5,280 nucleotides of DNA from Verrucomicrobiota bacterium (GTDB lineage: Bacteria > Verrucomicrobiota > Verrucomicrobiia > Opitutales > Opitutaceae): NCBI GenBank assembly GCA_023457035.1, contig JAEWNN010000063.1, positions 1 to 5,280 on the forward strand. Reading direction: 5' to 3'. Position 1 is the stretch's first letter. Each line of letters starts with the position of its first letter. The notes below the pieces were generated by a model. It was not told where the DNA came from. It did not search any database and saw only the letters and a program-made list of their open reading frames with translations. Made by a program: the position numbers and the translations under genes. Below are positions 1 through 5,280 of the stretch, piece after piece.

Positions 1-1190
1 CCGTGTCCGCGAACTGGGACTACGACATCGCCGACAAGATCGCCGAGGCCATGGACAAGGTCGGCAAGGACGGCACCATCACCGTCGAAGAGGCCAAGTC
101 CATCGAGACCACCCTCGACGTCGTCGAAGGCATGCAGTTCGACAAGGGCTTCATCTCGCCCTACTTCGCCACCAACGCCGAGGCCCAGGAGGCCGTGCTC
201 GAGGATCCGTACATCCTCCTCTTCGAGAAGAAGATCACCTCCCTCAACGACCTCCTCCCCGTCCTCCAGGAAGCCGCGAAGACCGGCAAGCCCCTCCTCA
301 TCATCGCCGAGGACATCGAGGGCGAGGCCCTCGCCACCCTCGTGGTGAACAAGATCCGCGGCACGATCAACGTGTGCGCCGTCAAGGCCCCCGGCTTCGG
401 CGATCGCCGCAAGGCCATCATGGAGGACATCGCCATCCTCACCGGCGGCAAGTTCATCACCGAGGACCTCGGCATCAAGCTCGAGAGCACCAAGCTCGCC
501 GACCTCGGCCGCGCCAAGCGCGTCACCATCGACAAGGAGAACACGACCATCATCGAAGGCGCCGGCAAGGCCGCCGACATCCAGGGCCGCGTGAAGCTCA
601 TCCGTCGCCAGATCGATGAGACCACCTCCGACTACGACCGCGAGAAGCTCCAGGAACGCCTCGCCAAGCTCGCCGGCGGCGTGGCCGTCATCAACGTCGG
701 TGCCGCCACCGAGGCCGAGATGAAGGAGAAGAAGGACCGCGTCGACGACGCCCTGCACGCCACCCGTGCGGCCGTCGAGGAAGGCATCGTCGCCGGCGGT
801 GGCGTCGCCCTGCTCCGCACCATCAAGGCTCTCGACAAGGCCATCGAGAAGCTCGAGGGCGACGAGAAGCTCGGCGCCAAGATCGTGCGCCGCGCCGTCG
901 AGGAGCCGCTCCGCCAGCTCTGCTTCAACGCCGGCATCGAAGGTTCGACCGTCGTCCAGGAAGTCCTGCGCCGCAAGGCCAACGAGGGCTACAACGTCGC
1001 GACCGGCGAATACGTCGATCTCGTCACGGCCGGCGTGCTCGACCCGACCAAGGTCGTGCGCTCCGCCCTGCAGAACGCCAGCTCCGTCGCCGGCCTGCTG
1101 CTCACCACCGAGTGCCTCATCACCGAGGAGCCGGAGGAGAAGAAGCCCGCCATGCCCGCCGGTCCCGGCGGCGACATGGGCGACTACTGA
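1..1190 (+). CDS. groEL: Chaperonin GroEL (Hsp60), 5'-truncated by window edge
   Basis: This is the large chaperonin subunit. Fourteen copies form the double ring that, with GroES and ATP, folds proteins in the cytoplasm. About 395 residues are visible; the first (base 3) aligns with about residue 150 of E. coli GroEL, so the N-terminal equatorial part lies outside the window. With that offset of 149, the hinge glycine is visible G43 (E. coli 192) and the second hinge is the Gly pair at 225-226 (374-375). The apical substrate-binding residues are all present or conservatively replaced: F50, Y54, F55, L85, L88, L110, V114 and V115. The ATP-hydrolysis aspartate is D249 (E. coli D398), inside DDALHATRAAVEEG. 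APGFGDRRKA and TSDYDREKLQERLAKLAGG are family hallmarks. The GTG at base 3 is an internal Val codon, not a start. The C-terminus lacks GGM repeats and ends PGGDMGDY. A strong terminator follows the stop. Confidence 0.98.
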   Translation, partial: VSANWDYDIADKIAEAMDKVGKDGTITVEEAKSIETTLDVVEGMQFDKGFISPYFATNAEAQEAVLEDPYILLFEKKITSLNDLLPVLQEAAKTGKPLLIIAEDIEGEALATLVVNKIRGTINVCAVKAPGFGDRRKAIMEDIAILTGGKFITEDLGIKLESTKLADLGRAKRVTIDKENTTIIEGAGKAADIQGRVKLIRRQIDETTSDYDREKLQERLAKLAGGVAVINVGAATEAEMKEKKDRVDDALHATRAAVEEGIVAGGGVALLRTIKALDKAIEKLEGDEKLGAKIVRRAVEEPLRQLCFNAGIEGSTVVQEVLRRKANEGYNVATGEYVDLVTAGVLDPTKVVRSALQNASSVAGLLLTTECLITEEPEEKKPAMPAGPGGDMGDY

Positions 1191-1249
1191 GCCCGTTCGC
1201 TGAACGCTCGTCCGGGCGTCGCACGCCGACGCCCGACCAGCCATCACTC

Positions 1250-1281
1250 GCCCCGCGGCCACAAGCCGCGGGGCTTTTTTT
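1250..1281 (+). terminator. Rho-independent terminator of groEL
   Basis: A perfect 10-bp stem pairs 1250-1259 with 1265-1274 around a 5-nt loop (CACAA). Seven T follow at 1275-1281. It lies 60 bases after the groEL stop and has the textbook form of an intrinsic terminator for rightward transcription. There is no matching T-run on the other strand, so it should act in one direction only. Confidence 0.93.
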
Positions 1282-1309
1282 GCCCACCGCGCACCGGCGC
1301 GCGGTGGGC
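1282..1309. repeat. Second perfect hairpin directly after the groEL terminator
   Basis: An 11-bp perfect inverted repeat pairs 1282-1292 with 1299-1309 around a 6-nt loop (ACCGGC). It abuts the T-run of the terminator with no gap. No T-run follows on the plus strand. On the minus strand the arm is followed by seven A, so it is not a canonical intrinsic terminator either way. It may be a back-up structure that blocks read-through or 3' exonuclease, or a protein-binding palindrome. The pairing is visible; the role is inference. Confidence 0.6.
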
Positions 1310-1354
1310 GCCCGCGCGCGCAGCCACTATCCGCGCCCGCGCACAGCCTGCGGC

Positions 1355-1380
1355 TTGACGGCTTCGGTATAACTAAACAC
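1355..1380 (+). promoter_or_regulatory. Possible promoter in an AT-rich island upstream of the small ORF
   Basis: The stretch 1367-1380 (GTATAACTAAACAC) is strikingly AT-rich against its surroundings and lies 20-33 bases before the ATG at 1400. TATAAC at 1368-1373 matches a sigma-70 type -10 element well and would put transcription start near 1380. A TTGACG at 1355-1360 looks like a -35 box but sits only 7 bases from the -10, far short of the usual ~17. A usable -35 is therefore not evident and the promoter may need an activator. I see no clear operator palindrome. Confidence 0.35.
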
Positions 1381-1399
1381 CAGAACACCGCTCAATCCG

Positions 1400-1717
1400 A
1401 TGACCCGCGACTGCACCTCCATGCCCAAGCTTCCGTGGCGCCTCGGCGCCGCCCTGCTGGCCGTGCATGTCCTCGTCGTCGGAATCCTGGCCGTGTCGCC
1501 ATGGCTGCACAGCCATGTCCATCACGACTGTGGCGACCACGAGCACACGTGCGCCGCCACGCTTTTCGCCCACGGCGTCGAGCCGCTGACGACGGAGTTT
1601 CCCAGTGTCGCCCCGGCTCGGGCATCGTACGTCACCGTGCTGCGCCTTGCGGCGGCCATCGCCCAAGGGGCCCCGGCGGTCCGCCATCCGCCGGCCTGCG
1701 GTCCGCCCCGGAGCTGA
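1400..1717 (+). CDS. Small His/Cys-rich membrane-anchored protein upstream of the zinc-type receptor
   Basis: The 105-residue product has no assigned function that I can give. Residues 15-35 are hydrophobic (LGAALLAVHVLVVGILAVSPW), preceded by K10 and R14, and form one membrane anchor or an uncleaved signal. Directly after come H37, H39, H41, H42, C44, H47, H49, C51 and H58, a dense cluster able to bind metal on the non-cytoplasmic side. The CAATLFAHG segment resembles a (C)AVTLF-x-G pattern that I recall from small Verrucomicrobia proteins; this is memory, unverified. The tail is Ala/Pro-rich and ends HPPACGPPRS. A second ATG at 1421 (M8) also precedes the anchor and may be the true start, since neither start has a clear Shine-Dalgarno site. 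The receptor gene starts 160 bases downstream on the same strand, which suggests a role in metal sensing, storage or delivery. It is more likely a real gene than not, given the ordered anchor-plus-metal-site layout. Confidence 0.68.
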   Translation: MTRDCTSMPKLPWRLGAALLAVHVLVVGILAVSPWLHSHVHHDCGDHEHTCAATLFAHGVEPLTTEFPSVAPARASYVTVLRLAAAIAQGAPAVRHPPACGPPRS

Positions 1718-1750
1718 TCCGCGACCAGTACGACACCCGTGCGGCACCAA

Positions 1751-1830
1751 GGCGCAGAGCGCCTCCTCGCCACACGTCGCCCGGCACGGACCCGTTGTCC
1801 GTGCTTCCGCGCGCCCCGCCTGGGGCGCGC
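1751..1830 (+). promoter_or_regulatory. Structured leader: three successive GC-rich inverted repeats before the receptor gene
   Basis: The 160-base gap 1718-1877 holds no convincing gene but contains three consecutive hairpins. The first pairs 1751-1755 with 1759-1763 (5 bp, 3-nt loop). The second pairs 1784-1790 with 1798-1804 (7 bp, 7-nt loop). The third pairs 1809-1817 with 1822-1830 (9 bp perfect, GCCT loop). None is followed by a T-run. The last ends 47 bases before the receptor ATG. Possible roles are attenuation, mRNA processing or setting the ratio of the small protein to the receptor. At this GC content short repeats arise easily, so only the third stands out by itself. Confidence 0.4.
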
Positions 1831-1877
1831 CCCGCCCTGTTCCACGCCAGGCCACCGCCTGCATCCACCGAACCATC

Positions 1878-3986
1878 ATGTCCCTTTCCACGCCATCAGC
1901 ATCCCTCCGATTCGTCGCCGCGTTCGCCGCCGCGACCGCCACCACGCTCATCGCCGCGCCCCAGCCTGTCGCCAACGACGATCCGATCATCCTCGAGAAC
2001 TACGTTGTCACCGCCTCCCCGCTCACCCGCAGCCAGGCCGACCTCGCCCAATCGACCGCAGTGCTCTCCGGACAACAGCTCGCCGTGCAGCAGCGCGGCA
2101 CCCTTGGTGCCACCCTCGCCGGCGAGGTCGGCCTCTCCGCCACGGATTTCGGCCCCGGGGCCAGCCGACCCGTCATCCGCGGCATCGGCGGCGACCGGGT
2201 GCGGGTGCTCGAGAACGGAGTCGGCACGCTCGACGTCTCGAACATCAGTCCCGACCACGGCATCGGCCTCGAGCCGCTCCTGGCCGACCGGATCGAGATC
2301 GTTCGCGGGCCCGCCACCCTGCGCTACGGCAGCGCCGCGATCGGCGGTGTCGTCAACGTCCTCGACGACCGCGTTCCCACCGAGCCCGCCACCGCCGCGA
2401 TCGGGGGCCGCGCCGAACTGCGCGGCAACACCGCCGACGAAGAACGCGCCGCCGCCCTGCGCCTCGGTGGTGGCACCTCCGGCTTCGCGTGGCAGACCCG
2501 CGTCTTCACCCGCCGCACCGGCGACCTCCGCATCCCCGGCACCAACCTCCATCAGCACACCGAGGAAGCGGACCAGCACGAGGACCACGAGGAGCACGAG
2601 TCCGGGGCGGTGCGCGGTCGCGTGCCCAACACCGCGCTCGACAGCGAAGGCTGGTCGGTCGGCGGCACCTGGTTCGGGAGGTCCGGATACCTCGGCGCCG
2701 CCTTCACCGCCCACAACTCGCTCTACGGGATTCCGCCCGGCGGCCACGTGCACGAGCACGAGGAGGAACCGGGGCACGACGAGGCCGCGGAGCACGAGCA
2801 CGCGGCCGAGCCGATCCGCAGCGACCTGCACCAGCGCCGGGTCGATGTGCGCGGCGCCATCACCACACCGTTCGGGCCGTTCGAGCGCGCCAACCTCGAG
2901 CTCGCGTTCGCCGACTACGACCACAGCGAGCTCGAGGGCGGGGAGGTCGGCACGCGTTTCGACCAGACCGGACGCGAGGGGCGCCTCGAGCTGACCCAGC
3001 GACCGTTCGGGAACCTCACCGGCGCGCTCGGCGTGCAGTATCAGTTCACCGAACTCGAGGCCCACGGCGACGAGGCTTATCTGCCAACGGTCCGGACGAC
3101 CAACTGGGCCGGCTACCTCTTCGAGGAACTCGCCACCGGTCCGGTCGCCTGGCAGGCCGGCATCCGTGCCGAGCGTCAGCGTGTCGCCCCCGTCGCCGCC
3201 TCCGGCCTCCCCTCCCGCAGCCTCGACGGCGTGAGCGGCTCGCTCGGCGTGGTCTGGTCGTTCGCCGAGGACTGGGGCCTCGCCGCCACCGCGGCCCGCA
3301 CCAGCCGCCTGCCCAGCGCCACCGAACTCTTCGCCGACGGCCCGCACGCGGCCACCGCGGCCTACGAACTGGGCGACCCGTCGCTCGGGCGCGAGCGCGC
3401 CACCTCCCTCGAGCTCTCATTGCGCCGGCGCGCGGGGTTCGTCACCGGAGTCGCCACGGTCTACCGGAGCTGGTTCGACGACTACATCTTCGAGCAGCGG
3501 ACCGGGTCGACGAACGAGGGCCTGCCCGTCTACACGTTCGTCGCCCGCGATGCCCGCTTCACCGGCGGCGAACTGGAAACCTGGTGGCATCTGCACGAGG
3601 GCAAGGCGCACAGCCTCGACCTGCGCCTCGCGGTCGACTGGGTACGCGCCACGCAACTCGACGCCGCCGAGCCCCTGCCCCGCATCCCGCCTCGCCGCTA
3701 CTTCGCCGGCCTGCATTACCGCCACGGCGGGTTCTCCGCCGGAGTGGAGCTCACCCGCGCCTGCGCCCAGCGGAGGACCGCCCCGGGCGAGGAGTCGACC
3801 GACGGCTACACCTTGGTATCCGCCGATCTCGGCTACCGTTTCACCCTCGGGCGCACGCAGTACCTTGTCTTTCTGCGGGGCACCAACCTCGGCGATGCGG
3901 AGGTACGCAACCACGTTTCCTTCCTCAAGGAGCATGCGCCGCTGGCCGGCCGAAGTCTCTCGGCCGGACTCCGGCTCGAATTCTAG
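1878..3986 (+). CDS. TonB-dependent outer-membrane receptor, ZnuD-like, probable zinc uptake
   Basis: This is a 702-residue outer-membrane transporter that should import a metal or metal complex using TonB-ExbBD energy. The ATG at 1878 is chosen because a signal peptide follows directly (hydrophobic ~12-27, cleavage probably within residues 26-32). The frame is open upstream but encodes only Arg/Pro-rich sequence there. A TonB-box-like YVVTA lies at 42-46. The plug domain spans about 37-165, with RPVIRGIGGDRVRVLENGV from 97 and RGPATLRYGSAAIGGVVNV at 143-161. The barrel fills the rest and ends in Phe702. Two His/Glu-rich insertions, at 225-241 (5 His) and 290-311 (6 His), follow the barrel pattern of ZnuD-type receptors; the second comes after NSLYGIPPGG. 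The end RNHVSFLKEHAPLAGR is typical of that branch. Length matches the family's ~700-760 residues. Its only Cys is C629. No Shine-Dalgarno site is evident. Zinc is the favoured substrate, but nickel, copper or another ligand is not excluded. Confidence 0.93.
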   Translation: MSLSTPSASLRFVAAFAAATATTLIAAPQPVANDDPIILENYVVTASPLTRSQADLAQSTAVLSGQQLAVQQRGTLGATLAGEVGLSATDFGPGASRPVIRGIGGDRVRVLENGVGTLDVSNISPDHGIGLEPLLADRIEIVRGPATLRYGSAAIGGVVNVLDDRVPTEPATAAIGGRAELRGNTADEERAAALRLGGGTSGFAWQTRVFTRRTGDLRIPGTNLHQHTEEADQHEDHEEHESGAVRGRVPNTALDSEGWSVGGTWFGRSGYLGAAFTAHNSLYGIPPGGHVHEHEEEPGHDEAAEHEHAAEPIRSDLHQRRVDVRGAITTPFGPFERANLELAFADYDHSELEGGEVGTRFDQTGREGRLELTQRPFGNLTGALGVQYQFTELEAHGDEAYLPTVRTTNWAGYLFEELATGPVAWQAGIRAERQRVAPVAASGLPSRSLDGVSGSLGVVWSFAEDWGLAATAARTSRLPSATELFADGPHAATAAYELGDPSLGRERATSLELSLRRRAGFVTGVATVYRSWFDDYIFEQRTGSTNEGLPVYTFVARDARFTGGELETWWHLHEGKAHSLDLRLAVDWVRATQLDAAEPLPRIPPRRYFAGLHYRHGGFSAGVELTRACAQRRTAPGEESTDGYTLVSADLGYRFTLGRTQYLVFLRGTNLGDAEVRNHVSFLKEHAPLAGRSLSAGLRLEF
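2550..2603 (+). other. His/Glu-rich loop 1 of the receptor
   Basis: This part of the receptor encodes residues 225-242, with His at 225, 227, 234, 237 and 240 among Glu and Asp. It is low-complexity and hydrophilic and sits between barrel strands, so it is best read as an extracellular loop. In ZnuD-type receptors such loops capture Zn2+ at the cell surface. Placement in an outside loop is inference from the pattern. Confidence 0.7.
2745..2810 (+). other. His/Glu-rich loop 2 of the receptor
   Basis: This encodes residues 290-311, with His at 290, 292, 294, 300, 306 and 308 (HVHEHEEE and AEHEHAAE). It follows YGIPPGG, a position where I recall other ZnuD-like receptors carrying His stretches. 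The DNA is built from repeated CACGAG-like words, so the tract could expand or shrink by slippage. It is a likely metal-capture loop. Confidence 0.7.
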
Positions 3987-4030
3987 GGCGTCTTCCGGAG
4001 CGGCGAGTCCGGCCACCGCGCAGCCGCGGA

Positions 4031-4062
4031 TCCGACCGGCGGCCTCGCGCCGCCGGTGCGGA
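4031..4062. repeat. Strong hairpin between the convergent receptor and flhA genes
   Basis: A perfect 9-bp stem pairs 4035-4043 with 4049-4057 around a CTCGC loop. It extends by 4 more pairs (4031-4034 with 4059-4062) past one bulged G at 4058. It lies 44 bases after the receptor stop and 42 bases beyond the flhA stop, where a shared bidirectional terminator would be expected. Neither strand has a T-run, so it is not a canonical intrinsic terminator; it could protect 3' ends or assist Rho-dependent termination. Confidence 0.45.
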
Positions 4063-4104
4063 CCGCCGTCGTGCATCGCGTGTCCGCCCGGCGGAGGCCG
4101 ATGC

Positions 4105-5280
4105 TCACGCCGCCATCGCCGGCTGCGGCGGCGGCACGGACCGCAGCGGCTCCATGCGCGCCATCTGCGCCGGCAGCGGAATCAGGCCGACATTCTCCAC
4201 CTCGGTCGAGGCCGGCAGCTCCTGGAACGAGAGCACCGTCAGGCGCGGGAGCGACGACTCGAAGAAGCGCTTGATCGCCAGACGCGACTCCACCCCGACG
4301 ACCAGCACCGGCGGCAGCCCCTGCTGCGCGAGTTCGGCCGTGCGGCGGTTGAGTTCCTCGAGCAGGTGCTGGGCGGTGGCCGGATCGAGGGCCAGGCCGG
4401 TCTCGGTGGGCGTGCGCTGCACGCGGCCCGCCAGCCATTGCTCGAACCGCGGATCGAGCGTGAGCGCCTTCACCTTGCCCGGCTCGGCCTCGAACTCGGA
4501 AACGAAATACAACCCGAGCCGCCGGCGGACGAGTTCGGCGAGCTCGTCGGCGTTCTTGGTCACCGAGGCGTAGTCGGCGATGCCTTCGAGAATGACCGGC
4601 AGGTTGAGGATGTTCACGCCCTCGCGCAGGAGATTCTGGAGCACGCGCTGGATCAGGCCGAGGTTGGCCAGATCGGGGATCAGCTCGGTGACGAGCGCCG
4701 GATGCTTCTCCTTCACGTGGTCGACGAGCAACTGCACATCCTGGCGGCCGAGGATGAGCCAGATGTTGTTCTTCAGCGTCTCGGAGAGATGCGTGATGAG
4801 GACCGAGGCGGGATCGACCACGGTGAAGCCGTTGACCTCGGCGGTGGTCTTCTCGTCGCCGCCGATCCAGTGCGCCTCGAGTCCGAAGACCGGTTCGCGG
4901 GTCGGGATGCCCTTGAGGCGGATCGTGCTGCCGTTGACGTTCATCGCCAGCCAGCGGCCGGGCATGACCTGGCCGCGGGCGACGGGTTTGCCGCGCAGCA
5001 GGAAACGGTAGTCGTTGGCGTCGAGCTCGAGGTTGTCGCGCACGGAGATCGGCGGAACCATGACACCCTTCTCGCGCGACACGGAGCGGCGCAGGCCGGT
5101 GATGCGTTGGAGCAGGTCGCCGCCCTGCTTCTCGTCGGCCAGCGGCAGCAGGCCGTAGCCGATCTCGATGGCGAACACGTCGAGGTCGATCGCGCGCGCG
5201 ATCTCCTCCTCGCTCGCCCGGGCCGGCGTGCCCGCGCGCGCGCCGGCCTCTCCGCCGGCCGGAGCGGCGCCACCCGCGGC
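4105..5280 (-). CDS. flhA: Flagellar biosynthesis protein FlhA, cytoplasmic domain, 5'-truncated by window edge
   Basis: FlhA is the ring-forming export-gate subunit of the flagellar type III secretion system. Its C-terminal domain docks chaperone-substrate complexes and the ATPase apparatus. The 391 visible residues begin in the linker (Ala/Gly-rich ~1-22, then an acidic SEEE helix start) and continue without a stop from the right edge, so the eight-helix membrane part lies outside. Key signatures are LDVFAIEIGYGLLPLAD (33-49), GIPTREPVFGLEAHWI (124-139), GFTVVDPASVLITHLSE (151-167), LGRQDVQLLVDHVKEKHP (177-194), QRVLQNLLREGVNILNLPV (211-229) and LPRLTVLSFQELP (344-356). The VVDPASV/THLSE and ILEGIADYA segments fit flagellar FlhA better than virulence SctV proteins. 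The GTG at 5178 is an internal Val codon. After the domain end, a ~25-residue Pro/Met/Ala tail (LIPLPAQMARMEPLRSVPPP, then QPAMAA) is added. The stop is TGA at 4105-4107; the gene converges with the receptor. Confidence 0.96.
   Translation of the reverse strand, partial: AAGGAAPAGGEAGARAGTPARASEEEIARAIDLDVFAIEIGYGLLPLADEKQGGDLLQRITGLRRSVSREKGVMVPPISVRDNLELDANDYRFLLRGKPVARGQVMPGRWLAMNVNGSTIRLKGIPTREPVFGLEAHWIGGDEKTTAEVNGFTVVDPASVLITHLSETLKNNIWLILGRQDVQLLVDHVKEKHPALVTELIPDLANLGLIQRVLQNLLREGVNILNLPVILEGIADYASVTKNADELAELVRRRLGLYFVSEFEAEPGKVKALTLDPRFEQWLAGRVQRTPTETGLALDPATAQHLLEELNRRTAELAQQGLPPVLVVGVESRLAIKRFFESSLPRLTVLSFQELPASTEVENVGLIPLPAQMARMEPLRSVPPPQPAMAA

Noticed and set aside
3..5. GTG at base 3 as a groEL start
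   Set aside because: It is a Val inside the GroEL sequence (equivalent to E. coli ~150); the protein is cut by the window edge.
1112..1372. 86-residue plus-strand ORF covering the groEL end and terminator
   Set aside because: It overlaps the groEL 3' end out of frame and runs through the terminator hairpin, so it is not a plausible gene.
1355..1373. TTGACG/TATAAC as a full sigma-70 promoter
   Set aside because: The spacer is only 7 bases, incompatible with a normal -35/-10 pair; only the -10 is retained as possible.
1605..1877. Upstream extension of the receptor frame
   Set aside because: The extension is Arg/Pro-rich, overlaps the small ORF, and would bury the signal peptide that starts at 1878.
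1373..1990. 205-residue minus-strand ORF across the small gene
   Set aside because: No recognisable motif and low-complexity composition; the plus strand has an anchor followed by an ordered His/Cys cluster instead.
1896..3347. Long antisense ORF (483 residues) opposite the receptor
   Set aside because: Composition is Gly/Ala/Glu/Val/Arg-rich with no motif; it is the expected shadow of a GC-rich gene whose plus-strand frame is clearly a receptor.
1739..4573. 944-codon plus-strand ORF
   Set aside because: An extremely Arg/Pro/His-rich shadow frame spanning the receptor, the convergent gap and antisense flhA; no domain is recognisable.
5176..5178. GTG on the minus strand as the flhA start
   Set aside because: The frame stays open to base 5280 and upstream codons encode the acidic linker and LD that precede this motif in FlhA; the GTG is an internal Val.
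4105..5280. Virulence type III protein SctV (LcrD family) in place of FlhA
   Set aside because: The VDPASV-x4-HLSE and ILEGIADYA motifs and the overall match favour FlhA; a final decision would need the N-terminal part or the neighbouring genes.

Overview
The window is very GC-rich, with codon third positions almost all G or C. It holds two partial genes at the edges, groEL on the left (+) and flhA on the right (-). Between them lie a complete TonB-dependent receptor gene and a small ORF just upstream of it. The organism looks like a Gram-negative, flagellated bacterium: it has an outer-membrane receptor with a TonB-box-like segment and a C-terminal Phe, plus a flagellar export gate protein. 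The high GC, weak Shine-Dalgarno signals, a GroEL without the GGM tail, and the plug start (acidic residues, then NYVVTASP) remind me of Verrucomicrobia of the Opitutus type. That assignment is inference from memory, not shown by the sequence.

Layout. Bases 1-1190 are the last ~395 residues of the GroEL chaperonin. A 10-bp GC hairpin followed by seven T (1250-1281) terminates it, and a second perfect 11-bp hairpin (1282-1309) follows at once. Bases 1310-1399 hold a short AT-rich island with a possible -10 element. Bases 1400-1717 encode a small membrane-anchored protein with a His/Cys cluster. Bases 1718-1877 are a non-coding gap with three consecutive GC-rich inverted repeats. Bases 1878-3986 encode a ~702-residue ZnuD-like receptor with two His/Glu-rich insertions. 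Bases 3987-4104 are a short convergent gap with one strong hairpin. Bases 4105-5280 (-) encode the cytoplasmic domain of FlhA, whose N-terminal membrane part lies beyond the right edge.

How the genes fit together. The two middle genes probably form a metal-handling (most likely zinc) unit: a His/Cys-rich membrane-tethered small protein followed by an outer-membrane receptor with His-rich metal-capture loops. GroEL and FlhA are housekeeping and motility genes with no evident link to that unit. The least characterised part is the small ORF with the structured gap after it. I see no CRISPR array, mobile element, tRNA or rRNA.
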